DNA from: an uncultured Verrucomicrobia subdivision 3 bacterium
GTDB lineage: Bacteria > Verrucomicrobiota > Verrucomicrobiia > Limisphaerales > UBA11358
DNA length: 64,000 nucleotides
Direction of reading: 5' to 3'
Assembly (NCBI GenBank): GCA_903872345.1
Contig: CAIQKM010000033.1
Coordinates: forward strand, 16,109-80,108
Shown: in pieces, positions 37,485 through 47,336 of the stretch
Position numbering within the stretch: position 1 is the first letter of the stretch
How the letters are laid out: every line of letters starts with the position of its first letter
The notes under the pieces: model-generated
The model's input: only the letters and a program-made list of their open reading frames with translations
Told to the model about the DNA's origin: nothing
Database searches by the model: none
Program-made: the position numbers and the translations under genes

Positions 37485-38929
37485 GCTCAACCATCGCATT
37501 AATTTTAATCGGCGTCGCGGTTCTATTCATCCTCGGCATCAAGTTCTTGAGTTCGCCGAAGACCGCGCGGCTCGGCAACCTCGTCGCGGCGGCGGGCATG
37601 CTCATCGGCCTGATGGTGCTGTGCAAACCGGCGGAAGCCGGTGGTGCCAACATCTGGACGCAAGGCTGGACCTTCAACTACACGCTCATCGTCATCGGCA
37701 CGGTGGTCGGTCTGATCATCGGCGCGCTCGGCGCGTATTCGGTGAAGATGACCGCGATGCCGCAAATGGTCGCGCTTTTCAACGGTCTCGGCGGCGGCGC
37801 GGCGGCGCTGGTCGCAAGTCTGGAATTTTTGAAAGACGCGCAGCCGGCGCCAATCGCCGCCGACGCCCTGCCGCACAGCGTGGGAGCCGCCATCACGGTC
37901 CCGATGCTGTTCGCCACGCTCATCGGCTCGCTGTCATTCGCCGGCAGCATTATCGCCTATCTGAAACTCGAAGGGAAATTCGAGAAGCCGATGACGTTCC
38001 CCGGTCAGAACATTCTGAACGGCCTGATTTTGCTGGTGATTGTCGGCTTGTGCGGCTGGCTCACGTTCAACGCCACCGGCCACAACGCCGTCGCCGCGTT
38101 CATCGTGATGTTCTCGCTGGCGCTGTTTTTCGGCATTGCGATGGTCATGCCCATCGGTGGCGCGGATATGCCGGTGGTGATTTCACTGCTCAACTCCTTC
38201 ACCGGTCTTGCCGTGGCGGCGGACGGTTTTGCCATCAACAACAACGCGATGATTGTCGCGGGCACGCTGGTCGGCTCCTCCGGCACGCTGCTCACCCTGC
38301 TCATGTGCAAGGCCATGAACCGCCCGGTGACGAATGTTCTTTTCGGCGCGTTCGGTTCCAGCGGCAGTGCGCAAGCGGGCGCGGCCGGGGTTGCCGGCAC
38401 CGTCAAGCCTATCCAAGCCGATGAAGTGGCGTTGCTGCTGGCCTACGCGCAGCGCGTCGTGGTGGTGCCCGGTTATGGCATGGCCGTGGCGCAGGCGCAA
38501 CATTCCGTGCGCGAACTGACCGAAGAACTTGGCAAACGCGGCATCGAAGTGCAGTTCGCCATCCATCCGGTTGCCGGCCGCATGCCTGGTCACATGAACG
38601 TGCTGCTTGCCGAGGCGAATGTTCCCTACGACCAGCTCATCGAAATGGAACACATCAATCCCTCGATGGATCGCGTGGACGTGTGTCTCGTCATCGGTGC
38701 GAACGACGTGGTGAACCCCGCCGCCCGTGAGGAAAAGACCAGCCCTATTTACGGCATGCCCATCATTGACGCCGACCATTGCAAGACGGTGATTGTGATG
38801 AAGCGCTCCATGGCCGCCGGTTTTGCCGGCATTGAGAACCACCTGTTCTACAAGGACAACACCCGCATGTTGTTCGGCGATGCGAAGAATTCGCTGCAAG
38901 CCCTCGTAGCCGCCGTGAAGGCGAGCTAA
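37481..38929 (+). CDS. pntB: NAD(P) transhydrogenase subunit beta
   Basis: multi-TM N-terminus; GYGMAVAQAQHSVRELTEELGKRG...GANDVVNPAAREEKTSPIYGMPIIDAD. Confidence 0.95.
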   Translation: MSSTIALILIGVAVLFILGIKFLSSPKTARLGNLVAAAGMLIGLMVLCKPAEAGGANIWTQGWTFNYTLIVIGTVVGLIIGALGAYSVKMTAMPQMVALFNGLGGGAAALVASLEFLKDAQPAPIAADALPHSVGAAITVPMLFATLIGSLSFAGSIIAYLKLEGKFEKPMTFPGQNILNGLILLVIVGLCGWLTFNATGHNAVAAFIVMFSLALFFGIAMVMPIGGADMPVVISLLNSFTGLAVAADGFAINNNAMIVAGTLVGSSGTLLTLLMCKAMNRPVTNVLFGAFGSSGSAQAGAAGVAGTVKPIQADEVALLLAYAQRVVVVPGYGMAVAQAQHSVRELTEELGKRGIEVQFAIHPVAGRMPGHMNVLLAEANVPYDQLIEMEHINPSMDRVDVCLVIGANDVVNPAAREEKTSPIYGMPIIDADHCKTVIVMKRSMAAGFAGIENHLFYKDNTRMLFGDAKNSLQALVAAVKAS

Positions 38930-38950
38930 ACGATCCAATCTCCTCATCCA

Positions 38951-38979
38951 ACCCTCTCCGTTTCGGGGAGGGTTTTTTT
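38951..38979 (+). terminator. Rho-independent terminator of pnt operon
   Basis: ACCCTCTCCgtttcGGGGAGGGTTTTTTTC. Confidence 0.9.
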
Positions 38980-39052
38980 CTGCCCGTGTAGGGAGAGCGT
39001 CACCACTAACTTTTCGGTTCCGCCATCCTCAATCCTCCACCTTCGCTATGCG

Positions 39053-39220
39053 TCAGCGCGACGGCGCACTGTTCGGCAGGGGCGCACCAAAATCACGCTG
39101 CTGTTCCACCTTCCGAGCCGCCAGCCACACCCACACCACCGCGAGCACTATGCCGAGCACCACCCCGGCCAGCACATACTTGGGCCAGCGATAGTGAGGT
39201 TTGTTGTCGTTTTCATTCAT
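39053..39220 (-). CDS. 55-aa single-TM small protein (below the cutoff of the provided ORF track)
   Basis: MNENDNKPHYRWPKYVLAGVVLGIVLAVVWVWLAARKVEQQRDFGAPLPNSAPSR*. Confidence 0.55.
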   Translation of the reverse strand: MNENDNKPHYRWPKYVLAGVVLGIVLAVVWVWLAARKVEQQRDFGAPLPNSAPSR

Positions 39221-39239
39221 GGTGGATTGGGTTAGCGGT

Positions 39240-39947
39240 TTACCAAAAATTCCAGGCCCCGCGCCACACCACCCAGATGCCCAGCAGGCAATTGGTAATG
39301 CCGTGGGCGGTCATGGCGTCGCCGAGGTGACCCTTGCGGATGGCCAGCCATTGATACGCCATCCCGCAAAGAATGCCTGCCAGCCATTCATTGTGGGAAA
39401 AGCCAAACACCAGCGCCGTTAGCACAAACGGCTTCGGCAAAAACCGGTTCAAGGGCACGGACATGAATTCCACCTTCGCAATGTAACGGTACAGGAAAGA
39501 ACGGTAAAACGCCTCCTCAATTGGCGGCACCACCAGGGACGAGCCGAGAATACGCACTGCAATCACGAACCACGCCAACGCCGAACCGGCGCCGAATTGT
39601 TCGAACGGATTCCACAGTTTTGGCGGGGTAGTTGGCGCATGGGAAAGACCGAGCTTCACCCAAAGGGTGTTTTGCGTGGTCCAGTCGCAGTTAACGCCCA
39701 CCCAGATTGCGGCAATGCCGATCCCCACGGCCGCCGCTTCCCAACTGAAACTCCAGCGGGCCTCGGTGACAAACGGCCGCATCTCGCAGACCAGCCAGAG
39801 GCCGACCACGGTTTTGGCCACGTAAAACCAGTAGGCCGCCGGCGTGCCGGGCTTGCCTTGCAGGCAGGTGAGAGCCAGAAAAATGACAAATGGCAGCGCC
39901 CGCGCCAGCAGCGGCGAGTCGCCAAAGGTTTTTTTGAGCAGATGCAC
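39240..39947 (-). CDS. CPBP-family intramembrane protease (CAAX prenyl protease-related)
   Basis: EEAFYRSFLYR and FGFSHNEWLAGILCGMAYQWLAIRKG...AHGITN motifs. Confidence 0.8.
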   Translation of the reverse strand: MHLLKKTFGDSPLLARALPFVIFLALTCLQGKPGTPAAYWFYVAKTVVGLWLVCEMRPFVTEARWSFSWEAAAVGIGIAAIWVGVNCDWTTQNTLWVKLGLSHAPTTPPKLWNPFEQFGAGSALAWFVIAVRILGSSLVVPPIEEAFYRSFLYRYIAKVEFMSVPLNRFLPKPFVLTALVFGFSHNEWLAGILCGMAYQWLAIRKGHLGDAMTAHGITNCLLGIWVVWRGAWNFW

Positions 39948-40191
39948 GCGCCGTGTTTAGCAGAATTGCCGGCAAAGGCCAATGGCCAATATTGAGGCTG
40001 GCCAATATCAAGACGTCAAAAAATGTTGCCACGCGGGTCGATTCCCCGTATCTTTTTGCCCGTCACGAATTCGACTGCTTCAACTGCGGTTTGACGGGCT
40101 GCATTTGGTTCGGTTGCTTTGGCTGGTTGGTCGGATTCATACGATTCATGACGGTGGTAAAAGCCTTTTGGCAAAGCCTTCCTTTAATGAT

Positions 40192-40267
40192 TGCGCGGTT
40201 AGCTCAGTGGTAGAGCATTACCTTGACACGGTAGGGGTCACAGGTTCGAACCCTGTATCGCGCACCA
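40192..40267 (+). tRNA. tRNA-Val (GAC anticodon), CCA encoded
   Basis: TGCGCGG...TCGCGCA acceptor, GCTCAGTGGTAGAGC D-arm, CTTGACAC anticodon loop, GGTTCGAACCC T-arm. Confidence 0.93.
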
Positions 40268-40827
40268 TCTTTTTGTTCGGTAGCTTGCATAGTCTTCTTC
40301 GCAAAGCTAACAATTAATCAAATAAGCGAACCGCGCATCCGCACTTGGGTGCCGGATGCCAGAGGTGTTGATTCTGGATTTATCTTGATTTTCGCGATTT
40401 TAAAGAGGTTTTTAATCAATTCTAAAGGCTAAAGTTTTCAGATCCCGTGAAAGGGCGGGGTGGGCGGGGAATATCGACCGCAAATAAACGGGAATGGGCA
40501 CAGATGGGAAATTTCCCAGGCAGGGGGTTGGTGGCGCAGCCTTGATAAGGTTTGAATTGGTTTGATTTACCCTGATCCTCTGGCTCGGGGGGTGGCGACC
40601 CGGGGCGGTGCAATAGTTGAGGGGGCCGGACGTACCCGCCAAGGGGTGGAGAGACAACCGGGCGCGAGTTTGGCCGTGACGGTGAGTTTACCATGTAAAC
40701 TTCCAACAGGGTAATATAGCACAGGTTTGCAGATGTCAAATATGGGGCGGGTTTGGGGCGGCGCGTTGGGGGTGTCGCGCGGCGCCTTGGGGGTTGCAGT
40801 ACGGGGCGGGATACAATAGGTTGGGTT

Positions 40828-41722
40828 ATGCTTTTCGACCGCCAGCGGGTGTTGCTTGAGCTTCTGGATGCTTTGAACGAGCCGGTTGGTTCGACGGATT
40901 TTCAGAAGCTGCTGTTCCTTTATACTCGTGAAGGCGAACCCACCCCCAGCTATGATTTTGTGCCATACCGGTTCGGCTGTTTTTCATTCACGTCCTACGC
41001 CGACAAGCGCCGGTTGGTGGAGCAGGAACTGATCGAGGACGGCGAAACGTGGAAGCTGACGGACAAAGGCCGTCGCATCGCGCGTGGCTGTGTGCGGTCG
41101 CCGCTGCCGATGGCGCGGTTTGCAAAACAATACAAAGCCTTGCGCGGCAATGCGCTGGTGGCCGATGTTTACCAGCGTTACCCCTATTTCGCGACACGCA
41201 GCGAAATTGTGGAAAAAGTGCTGCCCAAGCCGGAGGATCGCGCCCGTGTGGAAGCCGCCCGTCCGGCCAGGCAGATGCCGGGTCTGGTCACGCTGGGTTA
41301 CGAAAGCAAAACGCTGGAGGCTTACCTAAACCAATTGCTGCAAGCTGGTGTGACCCTGCTGTGCGATGTCCGGCGCAACCCATTGAGCCGGAAATACGGT
41401 TTTTCCAAAAGCACGTTGAGCCATGCCTGCGAAGGTGTTGGCATCCGTTACGAACATCTCCCGGAACTGGGCATCCCCTCGGAGAAACGGCAGGATCTGG
41501 AAACGCAGACCGATTACGACAAACTATTCGCCACCTGCGAACGCACGACGCTGCCGAAGGAAACCCAAACGCTGGCCAAAATCGCGGGCTGGATTCAGGC
41601 GGAAGGCCAGCGGGTGGCCCCTGACCTGTTTCGAGTTGCTGCCGCACCAATGCCACCGGCACTGCGTTTCCGACGCCTTGCAAAAAACTTTCGGGCCGAG
41701 ACTGGCGGCCCATCACCTGTAA
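40828..41722 (+). pseudogene. DUF488-family protein, frameshifted near the C-terminus
   Basis: LVTLGYESKTLEAYLNQLLQAGVTLLCDVRRNPLSRKYGFSK; frame changes at CCCC 41618-41621 to the expected VALTCFELLPHQCHRHCVSDAL*. Confidence 0.75.
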
Positions 41723-41731
41723 ACTGGGATT

Positions 41732-41848
41732 ATGGGACGCGAAAAGGTACTCATTACCGTCAAGACGTACCCGACCCTTTCGCGCAAGCACGGTGAACTG
41801 GTATGCACCGCCGGAGTGCGCGAGGATGGCTCCTGGGTGCGGTTGTAA
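41732..41848 (+). pseudogene. truncated N-terminus of a DUF488-partner gene
   Basis: MGREKVLITVKTYPTLSRKHGELVCTAGVREDGSWVRL* stops abruptly after a conserved-looking start. Confidence 0.6.
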
Positions 41849-41849
41849 G

Positions 41850-42503
41850 TCAGCCGCAGTTAAGAAAAATGTGATAAATGCGGATGTTTACTCCGTTACT
41901 TCGCCTGTGAATACTTTGAAGTTCATGAAGTAACTCATCCAAAATGGAAACGCTTGAAAGGGTTTCATGGATTCCAAGGCGAGATGTTTCGGCCCTTTGA
42001 TCTTCGTCAAAAACTCGCGTTAACTCGCCATGCCAATATGCAACATCCTTGTTCTGAAACAGGGCGACCATCGCGGCTTCAGGATGCTCGGCTCCGTAAC
42101 GGCATTCGATGAAGTCTCCCATTCCGCCGTCACCAATATATTTGCCGACTGGAAAGCCGCCGGTGCGCAGCCGTTTGGCTTCAAATATAAAAGAGATGCG
42201 AGGTTTAATTCCGTTACGAATAATTGTAATGTCGAAGCGCAGCCGGGCGTTACCGAGTTCACCATTGGGGCTATGCGGCTCTTGGTCGCCCGGCCAATAA
42301 TGGTCATATTCATTGGGTGTATCAGGATGGTCAAGCCTCGTCTTCATTGCCCCCGCCAACAATCCGGTAATTGATGGTTCATCCATTTCTGCGTTGAGCT
42401 GATCTCGCACGTCAGCGTAAGCCCAAGCGAGTAGCTGATGAGAATGAAGGCAAAAAGCCTCGCCATAAATCTCCCACAGCTCGTTGATCGGGCCGTTACT
42501 CAT
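41850..42503 (-). CDS. PD-(D/E)XK nuclease-like protein
   Basis: RFDITII...ISFIFEAKRL (D...ExK pattern); ATGA overlap with the methyltransferase gene. Confidence 0.6.
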   Translation of the reverse strand: MSNGPINELWEIYGEAFCLHSHQLLAWAYADVRDQLNAEMDEPSITGLLAGAMKTRLDHPDTPNEYDHYWPGDQEPHSPNGELGNARLRFDITIIRNGIKPRISFIFEAKRLRTGGFPVGKYIGDGGMGDFIECRYGAEHPEAAMVALFQNKDVAYWHGELTRVFDEDQRAETSRLGIHETLSSVSILDELLHELQSIHRRSNGVNIRIYHIFLNCG

Positions 42504-45500
42504 TTTTTTCTCCGACTGTGCTCCTCAATGGTTTCAGCGATAAAATCATCTGCGTCCAGCAAGGCGTTGGTCTCCGTCCATTCAAGGCGCCGTGGCGGTT
42601 TGATAATGTGAACGGTATCGCCGTCCTTCAGACGGACGCTCCGTTTTACATAGACCCATTGGCTAAACTTTGTTTCCGCAGCCTCCAACAGCGCTTTAAG
42701 CGTTGCAGCTTCCTTGCCTTCGGCGGCACGTACTTCTGGGACGATGACCTCGCGTTGTTTTGTCAGTGTGATGGAAACGCAGATTCCCATTGGAGAATGT
42801 AAAACTACGATTTTGTGATGGGCTTTCCCGCCAAGGAAGCCATCCAGTTCAGAACGGAGGCGCAATGCATAGGTCTTTAATTCTGTTTCATCTGGGCTGA
42901 CACGAAGGAATAATGGATTTTTGCCTTTATTTAATTGGTAACGAACGCGGAAAAACTCGCTTACAATTAGTGATGCCGAAGCAGGAAGCCGCAGAGCTGT
43001 CGCAACACGGCAATCAATCAATTCCTTTACCTCTGAAAGCTCGGCACCTTGAGACTCCAATAATGTGGCTTCTTCCCAAGCAGCGCATAATTTTTGCTCT
43101 CTTTCCTTTGTCAATTCAGGGAATGGTAGGTTTTTGGCGTCTCCTTTGTCTATAAGACTCCTGTCAATTCCCCATTCTGCGCTCATCAGGAATAGAAGGT
43201 AGCTGGCGTAACTGGAATTCCAAAGAGCCGCAACGGCTTTCATTTCAGATGCAGTACCGCCTGCCAATCCCATTTTGCGCTGCCGAATTATAAAATTATT
43301 ATCGCTATAGGCAGCAAAATCACTGACAAGGAGTAGATGTGGTCCTTTTATTATACGCATGCCAGCTAATCCCCCGTTGCGAACGAAACACCCAAAAGTA
43401 TTCGGCTTTACAAAAGTATCTGGAACAACCAGACGTTTGCCATCTCTTGTGAAGTTTTGGTGGTCGAGAACTTTAACGCCTTTCAATTGCTCGACCATTT
43501 CGCTTGGGTCATTTGGAGTACCTGCGTCTTTTCTGAGTTGTAGGCCTAATTCAAGATGCCAACCGCGAGATTTCACGATTGTTCCAAGTGTCGTTACGAA
43601 AATATTTTGAAGCTTCCGTAGCGTGCTCAAATCGCGCTGATTACACCATAATGCGAATTTCCAAGTCTTTGCACTTCCCGATTCAACATCTTGAGGTGGG
43701 ATAGCTTTAATTTCTGATTCAGAATATCCGATTACCCACGATTTCCTGCGGTGTTTAGATTGACTCTGCATTGACCACTGATTTGCAACAAAAGGGCCAA
43801 AATGTAGTACTGGTTTTGGATTTGCAGCAGAAATACGTCGAGTATAAACCAGAGTCATAGCGGGGGCATCCGCTGAAAAAATCACATAAGCAAGGTTCGC
43901 TAGGTTGGTCACTCGGTGCACTTGCAAACCGCCGAAAAACTTCCGTCGCCATTCTAATAGGTGGTCATTGGTCAGTGTCTTAGCATGCAAAATAAGTCCG
44001 ACAACGCCATCGATTTTAAGACAGTCCATTACACGCCAAGCAAAAGCTTCGCCCGTTCTATCTCTTGCAAGAGAATAAATTGTTTTGTGTTTATTATACC
44101 ATTCTTTGAAGTGGCGAGCTTTGGGATCATCCATGTTTGACTCCACCCAAGGCGGATTTCCGACAATACAATCAAAACGAAGACCTTTGCCTTCGTTTGA
44201 AATCAACAATTTCCAAAACTGTCCGTTTTCATCGAAGAAGTCTTCACGAAAGAGGTTGTTGCCGAATAATGTAGGAAACTTGATTTTACATTTATGTAAC
44301 TCAGGCGGATCCACATAGCTTAACATTGCCAGTATGAGACTGAATCCGGCAATCTGACAGGCGGTTCGATTACGCTCGACTCCATAGATACTGTTGATTA
44401 GTAACTTCTTTAGCTCGCCTGCATTAAGTGAAATACATTTCTGCCGATCACACTCCATCTCCACTAATCGGCGATAGGTAACAACCAAAAAGACGCCGGA
44501 CCCGCAGCAGCAATCCAAAATCTTCATCCCCAATTTAAGCGGATTGACGGAGTTGACTTCGGCAACTAGGTAGTCTGCTAACGACTCAGGTGTGTAATGG
44601 GCACCCCGCTTTTCGGGGTCGGAAGCGTCATCTTTTGCTGGTAGTGGGGCTGATTTATCTATCTCCTCCCCTTCACCATCTTCAGCGTGTAGAAACTGCT
44701 CATAGATTGATGATATGAACTCCACCGGGATAGAGGCAAAGTCATATGCCTTAAATGATAAGTGCATCTGTCCTTCCACATCCTCACCCGCAAATATTCG
44801 CGCCACGCTGCGAATAGCGTCTGCTCTTGGCGCATGGCGACTACCCCAGGCAATTGGAAATAATTTGCCATTAAATTTGTTTTCGACCGCTCGTACGAGT
44901 TTCCGAAAGCTTTCCAACGTAATATCAGCCGAAAAAACCTTCCCACTAAAAACGCTGGCAGGGTCAACCTTGGCTTCGCCTTTCAGCCATTCGTCCGAAA
45001 GAATATCACGTGCCCGCAAATACGACAGATAAACAAATTTGCCAATCAGCGCATGACTTGTATCCGGCGGGAGAATGTGGGGTTTTTTCTGAAGCACCTC
45101 CCCAAGTGATTTCAGGTTTTTTAACAGCGTCGTATCAACCCGTTGGTCTGTGCCCAAATGCTTGGACTCATTTTGCCAGATTACACCACGGTTGATGGCA
45201 TCCGCAGTAAAGGAAGAAAGTGCTTCGATTACACATGTCACACCTTCGTCCGTCCGTAAAGTTCCGGTTACTGCGCCGACATCTGGTTTATCTGGATCAA
45301 AGGCGAAGCCAGTAAAAACGCGAACTTGTGCCGGCATTACGACGATAAGGAAGGGGTTAACACCCTGGTTCCAAAGTTTGCGATGAATTGCTCTTGCTTC
45401 TTCAACCGAATTAGCTTCAGCAACGTGGACGGCGGCTCGGAGGGCCTTTGGATCCGGCGAAGTTCTGAAAAAAAAGGTTCCTTTCACTCCGGCTTCGCGC

Positions 45501-45613
45501 GCCGAACGAACCCAATGCCGATCTGACAACGCAAGAAGCCCTTGCCCCTCATCCTCGCAGAAAAGAGGCGAATTTCTGTACCCGAGTGCTGAAGTTAAAT
45601 CGTCGTAAAACAC
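42500..45613 (-). CDS. large class I N6-adenine DNA methyltransferase (Eco57I/type IIG-like)
   Basis: motif I LDCCCGSGVFL, motif IV IVGNPPWVESN, long N- and C-terminal extensions. Confidence 0.85.
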   Translation of the reverse strand: MFYDDLTSALGYRNSPLFCEDEGQGLLALSDRHWVRSAREAGVKGTFFFRTSPDPKALRAAVHVAEANSVEEARAIHRKLWNQGVNPFLIVVMPAQVRVFTGFAFDPDKPDVGAVTGTLRTDEGVTCVIEALSSFTADAINRGVIWQNESKHLGTDQRVDTTLLKNLKSLGEVLQKKPHILPPDTSHALIGKFVYLSYLRARDILSDEWLKGEAKVDPASVFSGKVFSADITLESFRKLVRAVENKFNGKLFPIAWGSRHAPRADAIRSVARIFAGEDVEGQMHLSFKAYDFASIPVEFISSIYEQFLHAEDGEGEEIDKSAPLPAKDDASDPEKRGAHYTPESLADYLVAEVNSVNPLKLGMKILDCCCGSGVFLVVTYRRLVEMECDRQKCISLNAGELKKLLINSIYGVERNRTACQIAGFSLILAMLSYVDPPELHKCKIKFPTLFGNNLFREDFFDENGQFWKLLISNEGKGLRFDCIVGNPPWVESNMDDPKARHFKEWYNKHKTIYSLARDRTGEAFAWRVMDCLKIDGVVGLILHAKTLTNDHLLEWRRKFFGGLQVHRVTNLANLAYVIFSADAPAMTLVYTRRISAANPKPVLHFGPFVANQWSMQSQSKHRRKSWVIGYSESEIKAIPPQDVESGSAKTWKFALWCNQRDLSTLRKLQNIFVTTLGTIVKSRGWHLELGLQLRKDAGTPNDPSEMVEQLKGVKVLDHQNFTRDGKRLVVPDTFVKPNTFGCFVRNGGLAGMRIIKGPHLLLVSDFAAYSDNNFIIRQRKMGLAGGTASEMKAVAALWNSSYASYLLFLMSAEWGIDRSLIDKGDAKNLPFPELTKEREQKLCAAWEEATLLESQGAELSEVKELIDCRVATALRLPASASLIVSEFFRVRYQLNKGKNPLFLRVSPDETELKTYALRLRSELDGFLGGKAHHKIVVLHSPMGICVSITLTKQREVIVPEVRAAEGKEAATLKALLEAAETKFSQWVYVKRSVRLKDGDTVHIIKPPRRLEWTETNALLDADDFIAETIEEHSRRKK

Positions 45614-45775
45614 TTTGCAAAGCCTATTTCGTTTGAATATTAAAATAGCAGACGAAGACTTGCAATAACGGGCGGGAAATAAAATATCGGGGAAGAAAAT
45701 AACGCTGTTTCATTTTGATTCGAGCAAATAGAGGCCGTCTTCGTTTGCTTAAGCCGCTTGGTTCGTTGCACCTTT

Positions 45776-45812
45776 TCGAAAAAAACGCCGCCCACGGTGA
45801 CGCGGGCGGCGT
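45776..45812 (-). terminator. Rho-independent terminator downstream of hpnJ
   Basis: minus strand ACGCCGCCCgcgtcaccgtGGGCGGCGTTTTTTTC. Confidence 0.85.
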
Positions 45813-45840
45813 GTTGAAACGTTCGGTTTTTGCCGGGCTT

Positions 45841-47301
45841 TTACAGCGAGGCGGCGGCGGCTTTGGCGGTGGCCATGTCTTGCTTGCGGTTTTTCAGGGT
45901 GGTGAAAAACTCGTAGCCTTCGCGGAGGCGGCGGACCATGACGCGCTTGTCTTCCAGCATGGTTTTAACAATGCGCAGGATGGGTTTCGGCCGGAAATAA
46001 TAGGTGCGGTAGAAACGGTCCACTTCTTCAAAGATGGCGTCCTTGTTCAGGCCGGGATATTCAATGGTGCTGTCCTGGTAGCCTTCGCCGCCGAGGAGAT
46101 CGGTCTTTTCCTTCTTGGCGAACCAGCCGTTGAGACGGGCCTGTTCGTAGAGTTCGGTGCCGGGGTACGGCGCGGCGAGACTGACCTGGATGCTGAACAC
46201 GTCCAGTTCCTTCGCAAAATCAATGGTCTGCTGGATGGTCTCGCGGGTTTCCACGGGCAACCCGAGGATGAACGTGCCGTGAATGAGCACGCCGGCCTTG
46301 TGACAGTCCTTGGTGAACCGGCGCATTTCGTCGGTGGTCACACCTTTCTTAATGCGGGTGAGGGTGTCGTCGTTGCCGCTTTCATAGCCGACGAGGAACA
46401 GGCGGAGGCCGTTATCCTTGAGCAGCTTGATGTTGTCGTAATCCAGGTTCGCGCGGCTGTTGCAGGACCAGGTGAGGCCCAGGGGCGAGATCTTCTTGGC
46501 GATTTCGCGGGCGCGCGGGAGGTTCGCGGTGAAGGTGTCGTCATCAAAGAAATATTCCACGACTTCGGGGAACAGTTTCTTGAGGTACGCCATTTCGTCG
46601 GCGACGTTTTGGGCGGAGCGGACGCGGTACTTGTGACCGCCGATGGTCTGGGGCCAGAGGCAGAACGTACACTGCGCGGGACAGCCGCGGCCGGTGTACA
46701 TGCTCATGTACGGATGGTTCAGATAGCCATTGAAGTACTTCTGAACATCCACATCGCGGCGATAGATGTCGCCCACCCACGGGAGGGTGTCGAGATTTTC
46801 GATCAGCGGACGCTCGGCGTTGTGCTTGATCTTGCCTTCCTTGTCCTTGTAGGACAGGCCGAGCACGGTGGCAAATTCGCGGCCTTCGGCGACTTCCTTG
46901 CAGGTGTAATCAAATTCCTTGCGGCCGACCCAGTCAATGGCCCAGGAGGCCTTGAGCGTTTCGGTAGGGAGCACGGCGGCATGGGCGCCGACGAAACCGA
47001 TGACGGTGCCGGGCTTCTGCTGCTTGATGGCTTCGGCCACCTTGCAGTCGTTCTTCAACGACGGCGTGCTGGTATGGATGATGACGTGATCGAAGTCCTT
47101 GGCGATGCGCAGGCATTCGTCCTTGCCGATATTATGCGGCGGGCAGTCGAGGAGCTTGGCGTTGGGCGTCAGCGCGGCGGGTTGCGCCAGCCAGGTGGGA
47201 TACCAATAGCTGGTCACTTCACGGACCGTCTGATAACGCGCACCGGCGCCGCCATCGAAACCGTCAAAGCTCGGGGGTGAAAGATACAGTGTTTTGCTCA
47301 T
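45841..47301 (-). CDS. hpnJ: hopanoid biosynthesis-associated radical SAM protein
   Basis: LSPPSFDGFDGGAGARYQ...SYWYPTWLAQPAAL; B12-binding-like N-terminus and CPAQCTFC radical SAM cluster. Confidence 0.88.
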   Translation of the reverse strand: MSKTLYLSPPSFDGFDGGAGARYQTVREVTSYWYPTWLAQPAALTPNAKLLDCPPHNIGKDECLRIAKDFDHVIIHTSTPSLKNDCKVAEAIKQQKPGTVIGFVGAHAAVLPTETLKASWAIDWVGRKEFDYTCKEVAEGREFATVLGLSYKDKEGKIKHNAERPLIENLDTLPWVGDIYRRDVDVQKYFNGYLNHPYMSMYTGRGCPAQCTFCLWPQTIGGHKYRVRSAQNVADEMAYLKKLFPEVVEYFFDDDTFTANLPRAREIAKKISPLGLTWSCNSRANLDYDNIKLLKDNGLRLFLVGYESGNDDTLTRIKKGVTTDEMRRFTKDCHKAGVLIHGTFILGLPVETRETIQQTIDFAKELDVFSIQVSLAAPYPGTELYEQARLNGWFAKKEKTDLLGGEGYQDSTIEYPGLNKDAIFEEVDRFYRTYYFRPKPILRIVKTMLEDKRVMVRRLREGYEFFTTLKNRKQDMATAKAAAASL

Positions 47302-47336
47302 GTGCTTGGCTTAAAATCTTCTTCAATCTGGCTGGC

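Noticed and set aside
41850-45613. BREX or DISARM system
   Set aside because: Only a methyltransferase and a small nuclease-like gene are present; no PglZ, BrxC or DrmA/B-like partners in the window
46338-46780. Small ORFs inside hpnJ/hpnH
   Set aside because: Contained within strongly supported radical SAM genes in alternative frames
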